A program made the position numbers and the translations under genes. This document shows, one piece after another, positions 1 to 7,161 of a stretch of 12,676 nt of DNA. The stretch covers positions 1 to 12,676 of the forward strand of contig DATIKM010000127.1 in the NCBI GenBank assembly GCA_035477595.1, written 5' to 3'. Source of the stretch: DATIKM01 sp035477595 (GTDB taxonomy: Bacteria; Armatimonadota; Chthonomonadetes; Chthonomonadales; CAJBBX01). The notes under the pieces are model-generated. The model ran no database searches. It was not told the origin of the DNA and saw only the letters and a list, made by a program, of their open reading frames with translations. Positions within the stretch are counted from its first letter, which is position 1, and each line of letters begins with the position of its first letter.

Positions 1-285
1 GGTCCTCCGGCCTCGATGGCTGCGCCGCCCTTGCGTGCCCTGACGCCATCCGCGCGACGGGAGCCGCGCGCTGGGCCCGCAGGCGGTCCTCCGGCCTCGA
101 TGGCTGCGCCGCCCTGGCGCGCCCTGACGCCATCCGCGCGACGGGAGCCGCGCGCTGCGCCCGCAGGCGGTCCTCCGGCCTCGATGGCTGCGCCGCCCTT
201 GCGTGCCCTGACGCCATCCGCGCGACGGGAGCCGCGCGCTGGGCCCGCAGGCGGTCCTCCGGCCTCGATGTCTGCGGGGCCCTTC
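1..285. repeat. 84-bp in-frame tandem repeat, three full copies plus a degenerate fourth
   Basis: Copies start at 1, 85 and 169, and a partial one starts at 253 (exact for 18 bp, then degenerate to about 285). Copies 1 and 3 are identical over 84 bp; copy 2 differs from them at three positions. The unit is 28 codons, so the reading frame of the minus-strand pseudouridine synthase gene is kept. On that strand each unit encodes a segment rich in Gly, Ala, Pro and Arg (for example AGGPPAG, then RGSRRADGVRAR). The array starts at or before the window edge, so the true copy number is unknown. Near-identity of copies suggests recent expansion or homogenisation. Confidence 0.95.
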
Positions 286-1052
286 GGGCGCGCGATGCGT
301 CCGCTGGGCTTGCTCGCCGAACGGGTCTGCGTCGACTCGGCGAGCAGCGCCTCCACCTCTCGCGGCCGAAGCTTGCGCCAAGTGCCCGGCGCAAGTCCGG
401 TCAGTCGCAGGCTTCCGATGCGCGTGCGCGTCAGCGCGAGAACCGGGTGCCCCACCGAAGCCAGCATCTTGCGCACCTGGCGGTTGCGCCCCTCGCGAAT
501 GGTCAGGTCGAGCGCCGTCACGTTGCGCGCTGCGTCAACCTGAACGTCGCCCACCTCGGCGAACGCGTGCGGTCCGTCGCCGAGCGCCACACCCCGCCCG
601 AGGGCGCTCAGCGTGCGCGCCCCGACCTCACCCCGCACGACGGCGCGGTAGGTCTTTGGCACCCCGTGACCGGGGTGCGCCATCCGTTGCGCGAAGTCGC
701 CGTCGTCCGTCAGGATCAAAAGGCCTGCGGTGTCACGGTCAAGGCGCCCGACCGGGTAGACGCGGCTGGGCACGTTGCCCACCAACTCCATCACGGTGTG
801 CTCTGCGTGGCGATCGCGTACCGTCGTGACGTAGCCCGTCGGCTTGTTCAGGAGGAGATACAGGCGCGGCGTCCACGCCGCGAGGGGACGGCCATCGACG
901 CAGATCGCGTCCGTTGCGGGGTCGGCCACGGAGCCGGGCTCCGCAACCACGACTCCGTTCACGGTCACCCTACCAGCCGCAATAATACGCTCGCACGAAC
1001 GCCTTGAGGCGATCCCCGCCGCCGCAAGCGCCCGTTGCAGTCGCTGCCGCAT
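1..1052 (-). CDS. rluB: RsuA/RluB-family 23S/16S rRNA pseudouridine synthase (3' end beyond window)
   Basis: This enzyme isomerises a specific uridine in ribosomal RNA to pseudouridine in the cytoplasm. The first ~45 residues form an S4 RNA-binding domain (LQRALAAAGIASRRSCE, then GRVTVNG). The catalytic motif GRLDRDTAGLLILTDDG carries the nucleophile Asp105, and EGRNRQVRKML near residues 187-197 is the second family signature. The ATG at 1052 was chosen because it restores the complete S4 domain. A GGGGG lies 7 nt upstream of it. The folded core ends near residue 235. After that comes a basic, Gly/Pro/Arg-rich tail with 28-residue repeats that continues past the window edge, so at least 350 codons are present. 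E. coli RluB also has a basic C-terminal tail, but I do not know of this repeat there. The gene overlaps the upstream carboxypeptidase gene by 83 bp in another frame. RluB is the best family guess; other RsuA-family members (RsuA, RluE, RluF) cannot be excluded. Confidence 0.92.
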   Translation of the reverse strand, partial: MRQRLQRALAAAGIASRRSCERIIAAGRVTVNGVVVAEPGSVADPATDAICVDGRPLAAWTPRLYLLLNKPTGYVTTVRDRHAEHTVMELVGNVPSRVYPVGRLDRDTAGLLILTDDGDFAQRMAHPGHGVPKTYRAVVRGEVGARTLSALGRGVALGDGPHAFAEVGDVQVDAARNVTALDLTIREGRNRQVRKMLASVGHPVLALTRTRIGSLRLTGLAPGTWRKLRPREVEALLAESTQTRSASKPSGRIARPKGPADIEAGGPPAGPARGSRRADGVRARKGGAAIEAGGPPAGAARGSRRADGVRARQGGAAIEAGGPPAGPARGSRRADGVRARKGGAAIEAGG

Positions 1053-2244
1053 ACGCGATCCCCCCGGTGAGCAGGACAACAAGAAGGTAGAGCAAGAGCG
1101 GCAACACCGGTGCGGCCGCCAAGGCGGGTGTGGCACGCGGCACGGCCAACGCACTGACCACGGGCGCGGCAAACGCGAGCCGGTCGCCGATCCACACCTG
1201 CAGTGTACCCGCGCGCTGTCCCGCGAGGACGGGCGCCTCGAGGGGTTCCGGCGCAACGGCAAGCCTTGCCTGCTCCGTGCTGCCTTTGCGTGTCGTCACC
1301 ATCACCGGTGCGGCCACGCTCAGCCCGACGTCGCGCGCCTCCCCGCCGCTGACGGGCGTGCGCCCTATCTCGGTCCCGGGCGCCGCGAGCGCCGTCCGCT
1401 CGAACGCGCGGAACCCGTAGCGCATCAGCGCGGCGGTCTCCCCATAGATGTCGGGACTGTGCAGCACGACAGACAGCAGGCGCCGCCCATCCCACGTCGC
1501 CGAGCCCACGAAGCATCGGCCAGCCGGCGCCGTGAAGCCGGTCTTCACGCCGTCGGCGCCTGGGAACCGCCGCAGGAACCTAGCGCGGTTCCTGAGCAGC
1601 ACGTCCTTGCTGTCCGTCGAACGCGTAATCGTGTGGCGTTGCGCGCGCGTCACCTCGTCGAAGCCGGGCAGCGTCACTGCGTGGCGCGCAATCGTGGCGA
1701 GGTCCCGCGCGGTTGTGCTGTTCGGCGGCTCGTTGAGCCCGCTCGCGTTGCCGAAGCGGGTGGAGGTCGCTCCGAGCTCCGCCGCCCGCCGCGTCATCAT
1801 CTCGGCGAAGGCTGCCTCGGAACCCGCGATGCGCTCGGCGACCGCCACACTGGCGTCGTTGGCGGAACGTAGCATCAACGCATAGAGAAGGTCCCTCGCG
1901 CTGACCTTCTCGCCGGGCTTTAGGTGAAGAGAGCTGCCCTGCGTTTCCGACGCGCGCTTGCTGGCAGAAACCTGCTCCTCCCCGCGAAGGTGCTCGAGGA
2001 GCAGGATTGCAGTCATGATCTTCGTGGTGCTCGCCGGCGGCCGGGGCGTGTCGGCGTTACGCTCGTAGAGCACCTGCCCAGTGTCCACCTCCACGAGGAT
2101 CGCTGCAGAGGCCTGGATGGATGGGCGGGACGGCGGCTCCGTCTGCGCCAGCGCTGGCGTAGGCCAACCGGCGCTGGCGGGCGCCAGCGCGATCGCGAAC
2201 CAGCCGAACGTGCGCCAACGGCTGTAGCGAGCGCGGAACCGGAT
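970..2244 (-). CDS. D-alanyl-D-alanine carboxypeptidase (serine-type, PBP5/DacF-like, peptidase family S11)
   Basis: This is a periplasmic or outer-face enzyme that removes the terminal D-Ala from peptidoglycan stem peptides. All three penicillin-binding motifs are present. Numbered from the ATC at 2244 (424 residues), they are STTK with nucleophile Ser72, SAN at 127-129, and KTG at 234-236 in GVKTGFT. A C-terminal beta-rich domain follows, then a hydrophobic anchor (LPLLLYLLVVLL). The 50 residues before the first in-frame GTG (2094) look like a signal peptide (basic RFRARYSRWR, then GWFAIALAPASAG, then PALAQ), so translation must start near 2244. No ATG, GTG or TTG exists in frame there. The frame is closed at 2271. 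A strong AGGAGGT sits 7 nt before the ATC at 2244, which I used as a provisional start. The 3' end overlaps the pseudouridine synthase start. dacF or dacA would be plausible names. Confidence 0.92.
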   Translation of the reverse strand: MRFRARYSRWRTFGWFAIALAPASAGWPTPALAQTEPPSRPSIQASAAILVEVDTGQVLYERNADTPRPPASTTKIMTAILLLEHLRGEEQVSASKRASETQGSSLHLKPGEKVSARDLLYALMLRSANDASVAVAERIAGSEAAFAEMMTRRAAELGATSTRFGNASGLNEPPNSTTARDLATIARHAVTLPGFDEVTRAQRHTITRSTDSKDVLLRNRARFLRRFPGADGVKTGFTAPAGRCFVGSATWDGRRLLSVVLHSPDIYGETAALMRYGFRAFERTALAAPGTEIGRTPVSGGEARDVGLSVAAPVMVTTRKGSTEQARLAVAPEPLEAPVLAGQRAGTLQVWIGDRLAFAAPVVSALAVPRATPALAAAPVLPLLLYLLVVLLTGGIAYAAATATGACGGGDRLKAFVRAYYCGW

Positions 2245-2257
2245 GACACGACCTCCT
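2244..2257 (-). promoter_or_regulatory. Strong Shine-Dalgarno sequence with no well-placed canonical start
   Basis: On the minus strand AGGAGGT (2257-2251) is followed by a GTG only 2 nt after GGAGG. That GTG (2249-2247) is in the wrong frame for the carboxypeptidase. An ATC codon (2244-2242) is in the correct frame and sits 7 nt after GGAGG, an ideal spacing. This site therefore decides the start, but leaves either an unusual AUC start or a one-base indel. Confidence 0.6.
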
Positions 2258-2288
2258 GCGACGCCTCGTCACGGGCACGGCGAGGCGC

Positions 2289-2317
2289 ATTCTACCAGAA
2301 GCGCCACCCCCGCGCAA
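2289..2317 (-). promoter_or_regulatory. Sigma70-type promoter for the carboxypeptidase gene
   Basis: Reading the minus strand, TTGCGC (2317-2312) and TAGAAT (2294-2289) are separated by 17 bp. The -10 is extended (TGG before TAGAAT). Transcription would start near 2281, leaving a leader of about 30-40 nt that holds the AGGAGGT ribosome site. The rest of the gap from 2318 to 2417 shows no gene. Confidence 0.6.
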
Positions 2318-2417
2318 CAGAGCCGAGAGCGCGCCGCGCAGGGGCGCCCCTCAGGCGCCGCTCCCTGTACTGGGCGTCAGACGCCGCGCCACGGTGCTGG
2401 GGCGGGCCGTACACCCC

Positions 2418-5276
2418 TCACTCCGAGGCTGCCAGACGCGCAGCGACGCGCAGCGCGCCGAGCTGACGCGCCTCCGCGATGACTGCCCGGCGCTGTTCGA
2501 GGTCAACGCCGGCCTGAACGCTTTCGACCGCCATGCGCGCAGTATCCGCGCCGGCAAGCCCTCGCGCCTCGTACTGGCTCTCCGCTGCCGCGGCTGCAAG
2601 GAGCGCGTCCGCCGACCTCCCCGTGTGCGCGAGCGAGCGAGCGCCGTCCGTGAGCACATCGGCGGCCGAGAGCGCGCTCGCGGTGAGTGCGGCCACGCGA
2701 AACGCAGCGCGGTAATGGACCATGGCGCCCGCGTGGTCCCCCTGCGAGGCTGCGAGCAGGCCGAGGGTGTGCTCGGCGGCCAGCTCGCATGCTCTGTCGC
2801 CAAGCTCGCGTGCCGCCCTGAGGCCCTCCTGCGCCATGCTCTGGGCCTCCCCGGCGTCGTCAACGAGGCGCGCCACGCGGACGCGCGCCAGAGCCGCATT
2901 GCGCCTCTCCCCTCCCTCCACCGAGAGACGCAGCGACGCGCGGGCCGCGTCCAGCGCCTCCGCCGGGAGGCCCTGGCGCGCGCGAAGGTCCGACAGGTTG
3001 CACAACGCCATCGCCTCACCGACGGCGTCGCCGCGCCGCCGGTGCGCCTCGAGAGCCTCCTCCAGCAGGGCCTCCGCGCGTTCGCGCTCGCCCATGTCCA
3101 TCGCCGCGATGCCAAGGCACATGGTCAGCACGGCCCGGTGACCGTCATGGCCCTGCTCGCCGACGAGCATCAGGGCCCGCTCCCATGTGGCCTTCGCGCC
3201 GGCGACGTCCCCTCCACCCCACTGAACGTTGCCAAGGTTGATCAGGGTTGGGAGCAGGACATCCCAGTCCCGGAGCTCGTCGCTGATGGCGAAGCTCGCG
3301 TGGAAGAACTGCTGGGCGCGGGCCAGCTCGAAGCGGTCCCATGCTGCCAGGCCGTGCTGGTTCAGCAGTCGCGCCAGCCCACGCCGATCATGGCAGCGAC
3401 GCGCCGCTTCCTCCGCGCGCGCGAGCCGGCGCTCGCACTCGTCGTAGAGCCCACGCGAACGCAGGAAACCGAACAGCGACCGCGCGAACGCAACGAGCGC
3501 CTCGTCGTCGCCGGCCTCCTCGAAGCTGTCCATCGCGGCCCGAAGGTTGTCGATGTCGGCGGAGAAGCCCTCCATCGCCCTACGCGCCGCCGTGCCCGCT
3601 GACCCGAGCGCGCTTGCCAGCTCGCTCGCTACCGCCAGGAAGTGGCGCGCATGTCGTAGCCGTGCTGCTGACGCGCCCCCGCCAGCCTCCAGTCGGGCCG
3701 CTGCGAAGTCGCGAATGGTCGCCAACATCGCGTACCGGGTCTGGCCGCGGCTCTCCGTGATGCGCACGAGCGACTTGTCCCGCAGCGAGCACAGCAGCTC
3801 GAGCGCACTCACCGACTCGCTGACGGCTTCCGCCGCCTGCAAAGTCCAGCCGCCGCGAAACACAGCCAGCAACGCAAAGAAGGCGCGCTCCTCATAGGAG
3901 AGGAGCTCGTACGACCACTCCAGCGCGCCGCGCAGGCTCCGCTGGCGCTCCGGAAGATCACGACGCGCAGACGCCAGGAAGTCGAGGCTGACCGACAGGC
4001 GGGTGAGTACCTCGCGCACGCTCATCGCGCGGACCCGCGCCGCAGCGAGTTCGATTGCCAGGGGGATCCCGTCGAGCCGACGGCAGATCTGGAGCGCAAG
4101 CGGCACCTGATCGGGGGCCAGCTCGAAGCCCGGCCGCGCCGCCGCGCATCGCTCGACGAAGAGATGCAGGGCCTCCGACTCGTCCGGATCGTCCTCGCGC
4201 ACCTCGAGCGGCTCCACGACTACCTCGCGCTCTCCCGTCACCCGCAGCACCTCGCGGGAGGTCACCAGGCAGCGTATGCCGGGGCAGCGATGAGCCAGTG
4301 TGACGACCTGGTCCGCGGCGTCTACTACCTGCTCGAAGTTGTCCAGGATGAGTAGAGCACGGAGCTCCCGCAGGAAATCGGCAACCCTGACCAGCGGATC
4401 CGCACCGGCTGGCATCTCGACGCCCAGCGCCAGGGCGATCGCCGGAGCGAGCCCCTCCGCCGAGCGCACGCCTGCCAGGTCGATGAACCAGACCCCGTCC
4501 GGGAACTCGTCACGGATGTCGGCCGCAGCTTGGAGCGCCAGGCGCGTCTTGCCGCATCCTCCGACACCGGTCAGGGTCAGGATGCGCGCGCCCGGCTGAA
4601 CAAGGAGATCGCCGAGCTCCGCAAGCTCGCGTGATCGGCCCACGAACGTGGTTAGCTGCGCGGGGAAGTTGTGAGGAAGCGAGTCGAGGGTCCGGAGAGG
4701 CCTGTTGGGCGGCGCCGGAATGCGCGGGCTCTGCAGCGCCCGCAGGTGCTCCGGGTCACCAAGGTCCTTGAGCCGGTGCGAACCGAGATCGTGGAACGAG
4801 AACCCGCACGGAAGCTCGCGGCTCGCGTGTAGCCAGGCGGTGTCCGAGACCAGCGCCATGCCGCCGTGACCAGCGTCGCAGATCCGGGATGCTCGGTTCA
4901 CCGGAGGCCCGAAGTAGTCGCGGTCACGACACTGCGGCTCGCCGGTGTGAACACCTATGCGTACCCTCAGTCCACCGACTTCGCGGAACTCCGCGCCCGT
5001 CCGGTTCTCGGATTCGAGGTCCGCCAGGGCCCGCTCTGCGCACCGCAGAGCGCTTATCGCGTCCGGGAAGGCAACCATGAAGGCGTCGCCCGCGCCCTTC
5101 ACAAGGTAGCCGCTATGCTCTCGAACGGCCGCGCGTATTATCGCCTCGTGCCGCTGGAGCGCCGCGGCGAACCGATCACCGTACGCTTCCCAGCCGCGCG
5201 TCGATCCCTCGACGTCGGTGAACATAAGCGTGACGACGCCCCTTGGAGGCGTCATGGCCTCATCTGCGTTTGCCAT
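2418..5276 (-). CDS. Class III adenylate/guanylate cyclase fused to an NB-ARC-type ATPase and helical (TPR-like) repeats
   Basis: This is a 952-residue cytoplasmic signalling protein. Residues ~12-185 form a class III cyclase domain. Metal-binding Asp21 (FTDVEGST) and Asp64 (GAGDAF), substrate-selecting Lys60 and Asp120, and transition-state Asn127 and Arg131 (VNRASRI) are all present, so it may make a cyclic nucleotide. Residues ~205-450 form a STAND-type ATPase: Walker A GVGGCGKT (237-244), Walker B LLILDNFE with Asp312, TSRE near 339-342, and the GIPLA motif at 403-407. The remainder is Ala/Leu/Arg-rich helical repeats resembling TPRs, a usual partner- or ligand-sensing region in this family. 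No DNA-binding domain is visible. The start at 5276 has only a weak ribosome site. An in-frame ATG at 5255 (residue 8, MTPPRG) is an alternative and would still retain the cyclase domain. The gene follows the PII-like gene by 43 bp. The ligand is unknown. Confidence 0.9.
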   Translation of the reverse strand: MANADEAMTPPRGVVTLMFTDVEGSTRGWEAYGDRFAAALQRHEAIIRAAVREHSGYLVKGAGDAFMVAFPDAISALRCAERALADLESENRTGAEFREVGGLRVRIGVHTGEPQCRDRDYFGPPVNRASRICDAGHGGMALVSDTAWLHASRELPCGFSFHDLGSHRLKDLGDPEHLRALQSPRIPAPPNRPLRTLDSLPHNFPAQLTTFVGRSRELAELGDLLVQPGARILTLTGVGGCGKTRLALQAAADIRDEFPDGVWFIDLAGVRSAEGLAPAIALALGVEMPAGADPLVRVADFLRELRALLILDNFEQVVDAADQVVTLAHRCPGIRCLVTSREVLRVTGEREVVVEPLEVREDDPDESEALHLFVERCAAARPGFELAPDQVPLALQICRRLDGIPLAIELAAARVRAMSVREVLTRLSVSLDFLASARRDLPERQRSLRGALEWSYELLSYEERAFFALLAVFRGGWTLQAAEAVSESVSALELLCSLRDKSLVRITESRGQTRYAMLATIRDFAAARLEAGGGASAARLRHARHFLAVASELASALGSAGTAARRAMEGFSADIDNLRAAMDSFEEAGDDEALVAFARSLFGFLRSRGLYDECERRLARAEEAARRCHDRRGLARLLNQHGLAAWDRFELARAQQFFHASFAISDELRDWDVLLPTLINLGNVQWGGGDVAGAKATWERALMLVGEQGHDGHRAVLTMCLGIAAMDMGERERAEALLEEALEAHRRRGDAVGEAMALCNLSDLRARQGLPAEALDAARASLRLSVEGGERRNAALARVRVARLVDDAGEAQSMAQEGLRAARELGDRACELAAEHTLGLLAASQGDHAGAMVHYRAAFRVAALTASALSAADVLTDGARSLAHTGRSADALLAAAAAESQYEARGLAGADTARMAVESVQAGVDLEQRRAVIAEARQLGALRVAARLAASE

Positions 5277-5319
5277 GCCAGTCCCGAGCCGCCGCAGTCG
5301 CCGCCAGCGCCTCTACGCT

Positions 5320-5610
5320 CTAGCCGTGATCTTCTGCGGGCACAGAGAAGACACGGATAGCCAGCCGGCCGTTGCGCTCGACGCGCAGGGCGTCAACGGC
5401 AGCGAGCAGCAGCTCGTGGAGCTCTGCTGGCAGACAGGTTATCAATACGCTGTTCAGGCCGGGCCACACCGCCGTACCCTCGCGCCGGCCGTGCCGGCCG
5501 TGGCCGATGGCGCCCGTGAACCGCGTGAAGCCTGGCGCGCCCAGCCGCTCGAGGTGCTCGATCACCCGCTCGTCCACGCCCGCCTCACACACAATGATGA
5601 ACATCCGCAT
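5320..5610 (-). CDS. Small PII-like protein (transporter-associated/PG0541-like family)
   Basis: This 96-residue protein begins MRMFIIVCEAGVDERVIEHL and has the alternating strand-helix pattern of a ferredoxin-like PII fold. Further matches to PII-like proteins found beside transporters are GFTRF near residue 28, a Gly-rich loop (GAIGHGRHGRREGT), then VWPGLNSVL, and an acidic VFSVPAED end. Such proteins usually form trimers that bind small molecules, but the ligand of this group is not firmly known. The start at 5610 is supported by GAGAGGG about 6-7 nt upstream. It lies 27 bp after the radical-SAM gene and 43 bp before the cyclase gene, so an operon is likely. No transporter gene is in the window, which is unusual for this family. 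Recognition is from memory of the family pattern, so moderate certainty. Confidence 0.7.
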   Translation of the reverse strand: MRMFIIVCEAGVDERVIEHLERLGAPGFTRFTGAIGHGRHGRREGTAVWPGLNSVLITCLPAELHELLLAAVDALRVERNGRLAIRVFSVPAEDHG

Positions 5611-5637
5611 GCGCAGCCCTCTCCCACAACGTAGTCC

Positions 5638-7020
5638 CTATGCCCGGCGCGCGCCTGGCGCCCTGCCTCCCCGCCTCAGTAAGCCCAGCGCCGCCGCCAG
5701 ACCGCCCGGGGTGGGCTCGACCACCTCCACAGGCCGCTCGCACGCACGCGAAAGATCGGCGGGCGACCATTCGTCAAGGAATATCCCGTCCGCGCTCAGG
5801 CAAACGGACGGCACCCACACAGGCCCCGTGCCACCGCATTGACGCACCGATGCCACGATGTCCTGCGCCGTCAGCAACCCCGCCACGCCGATGCGCTCGC
5901 CGAAGAAGCGGTTCGGCGCCACGCAGAGGTCGAGCGACACGCCCTCGACCACGTTCAGCCGCTCTACCCATGCACGCACTGCGCCTGCGGCCAGAGCGCC
6001 GGTCACCACCGTGCCGTGCACCGGACGCGGCGTGGCAGTCGGCAGGCGGCGCGCCAGCCGCGCCGCCTCGTCCAGGAAGAGGCGCGTCGTTCCCACGCCG
6101 TCACCAAGCTGAGGGAACGTCTCGTAGTGGCCCCGGCTCGGCACCGGGCGGTCCGACAGCCAGTACCACTCGTCCGAAAGCCACACGAACCGAGAGCCCA
6201 GCTCGCCCCTCAGCCGGCGCGCCAGGCCGTCGACAGCCCCGATCGCCTCTGACGCATACGCCGCATCGACCGGAGACAGCGACGTGAGGCGCTCCCGGTA
6301 CCGCGTCAGGCCGACCGGCACGATGGCGACCGACAGCACTCCGGCACGCAGCCCCGTTCGTGCCGGGTGCTCCGCCGCGAGATCGCTCAGCGTGCGGTCG
6401 AGCGCGGCACCGTCGTTCCAGCCCGGACAGAGCACGATCTGCGCGTGGACATCGATTCCGTGGCGTATGAGCTCTCGGAGCTGGTCCAGAACGGGCGCCG
6501 GCTCCGTGCGGCCGAGCAGCCGCGCGCGGAGCACCGGGTCCGTCGCATGGACCGATACGTACAGCGGCGAGAGGCGCTGACGCAGAATCCGGCTCCACTG
6601 CTCGTCCGATACGTTGGTTAGCGTGACGTAGTTTCCGTGCATGAAGGAGAGGCGGAAGTCGTCGTCCATCAGGTAGAGCGACTTCCTCATGTGCCTCGGC
6701 AGCTGGTGGATGAAGCAGAAGACGCAGCGGTTGTTGCAGGTGTGGACGCGACCGCCCAACTCGTCCTCGAACGTCAGACCGGGGTCCTCGCCGTTGGCCA
6801 CGTGTAGCGGCAGGGCGTGTTGCCGGCCGTCGCGACGCAGGCTGAGGACCGGCTGGCCAGCGGCCACGCGGTAGCGGAAGTCCAGCACGTCGGCTATGGA
6901 CTGCCCGTTCACCGCAACCAGCACATCGCCCGTGCGCAGCCCTGACTGCTCCGCGGGGCTCGCGGGATCCACCGCCGAGATCACCAGACCAGCGCCGGCG
7001 CGGCACGATAGCTCGGACAT
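5638..7020 (-). CDS. PDZ domain plus radical-SAM, DUF512 protein
   Basis: This is a 460-residue protein of a widespread but poorly understood family (radical SAM joined to DUF512). Residues ~10-75 form a PDZ-like domain (AVDPASPAEQSGLRTGDVL, VAVNGQSI). The iron-sulfur motif CNNRCVFC gives Cys95, Cys99 and Cys102 (CxxxCxxC), which would bind the 4Fe-4S cluster that cleaves S-adenosylmethionine. The middle has SLYLMDDDFRLSF and YVSVHATDP, typical of the family. The C-terminal DUF512 part is seen in SVAIVPVGLTRYRE, VVTGALAA and LCVAPNRFFGE. Length matches the family. An upstream in-frame ATG at 7029 gives MSGMSEL; I prefer 7020 because a -10 box overlaps the 7029 codon. The same frame stays open upstream to 7941, but that part is antisense to the GH2 gene and not a real extension. 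The substrate is unknown. Confidence 0.9.
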   Translation of the reverse strand: MSELSCRAGAGLVISAVDPASPAEQSGLRTGDVLVAVNGQSIADVLDFRYRVAAGQPVLSLRRDGRQHALPLHVANGEDPGLTFEDELGGRVHTCNNRCVFCFIHQLPRHMRKSLYLMDDDFRLSFMHGNYVTLTNVSDEQWSRILRQRLSPLYVSVHATDPVLRARLLGRTEPAPVLDQLRELIRHGIDVHAQIVLCPGWNDGAALDRTLSDLAAEHPARTGLRAGVLSVAIVPVGLTRYRERLTSLSPVDAAYASEAIGAVDGLARRLRGELGSRFVWLSDEWYWLSDRPVPSRGHYETFPQLGDGVGTTRLFLDEAARLARRLPTATPRPVHGTVVTGALAAGAVRAWVERLNVVEGVSLDLCVAPNRFFGERIGVAGLLTAQDIVASVRQCGGTGPVWVPSVCLSADGIFLDEWSPADLSRACERPVEVVEPTPGGLAAALGLLRRGGRAPGARRA

Positions 7021-7027
7021 GCCGCTC

Positions 7028-7038
7028 ATTCTACCAGA
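7028..7038 (-). promoter_or_regulatory. Extended -10 promoter, probably leaderless
   Basis: Minus strand TCTGGTAGAAT, with TAGAAT at 7033-7028. No good -35 is seen at 16-18 bp. A start 8 nt past the box falls on the A of the ATG at 7020, and no Shine-Dalgarno sequence precedes either candidate ATG. The surrounding 19 bp match the carboxypeptidase promoter with one mismatch. Confidence 0.5.
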
Positions 7039-7161
7039 GGCGCCAGAACCACGGTGGACATCGGTAGCGCGAGGCCGGCGCGGCGCAGGAATGCCCCCCT
7101 GGCGCGCCGTACCTCGCCACGCGGCCCGCCAGTCACGGCGTGCCTGGTGAGGCAGGCCTCC

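Noticed and set aside
1..285. Repeat array considered as CRISPR
   Set aside because: Units are contiguous with no unique spacers and keep a reading frame, so it is a coding tandem repeat.
844..1872. Plus-strand frame of 342 codons
   Set aside because: It is antisense to the carboxypeptidase with its intact SxxK, SxN and KTG motifs; the translation is Arg-rich and unlike any family.
2372..2386. Small hairpin (GGCGT, CAG, ACGCC at 2373-2385) after the cyclase stop
   Set aside because: Only a 5-bp stem and no T tract; too weak to call a terminator in GC-rich DNA.
2394..3602. Long open frame on the plus strand (402 codons)
   Set aside because: It lies antisense to the cyclase-ATPase gene, whose domains are unmistakable, and its own protein has no recognisable motif. 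High GC makes such shadow frames common.
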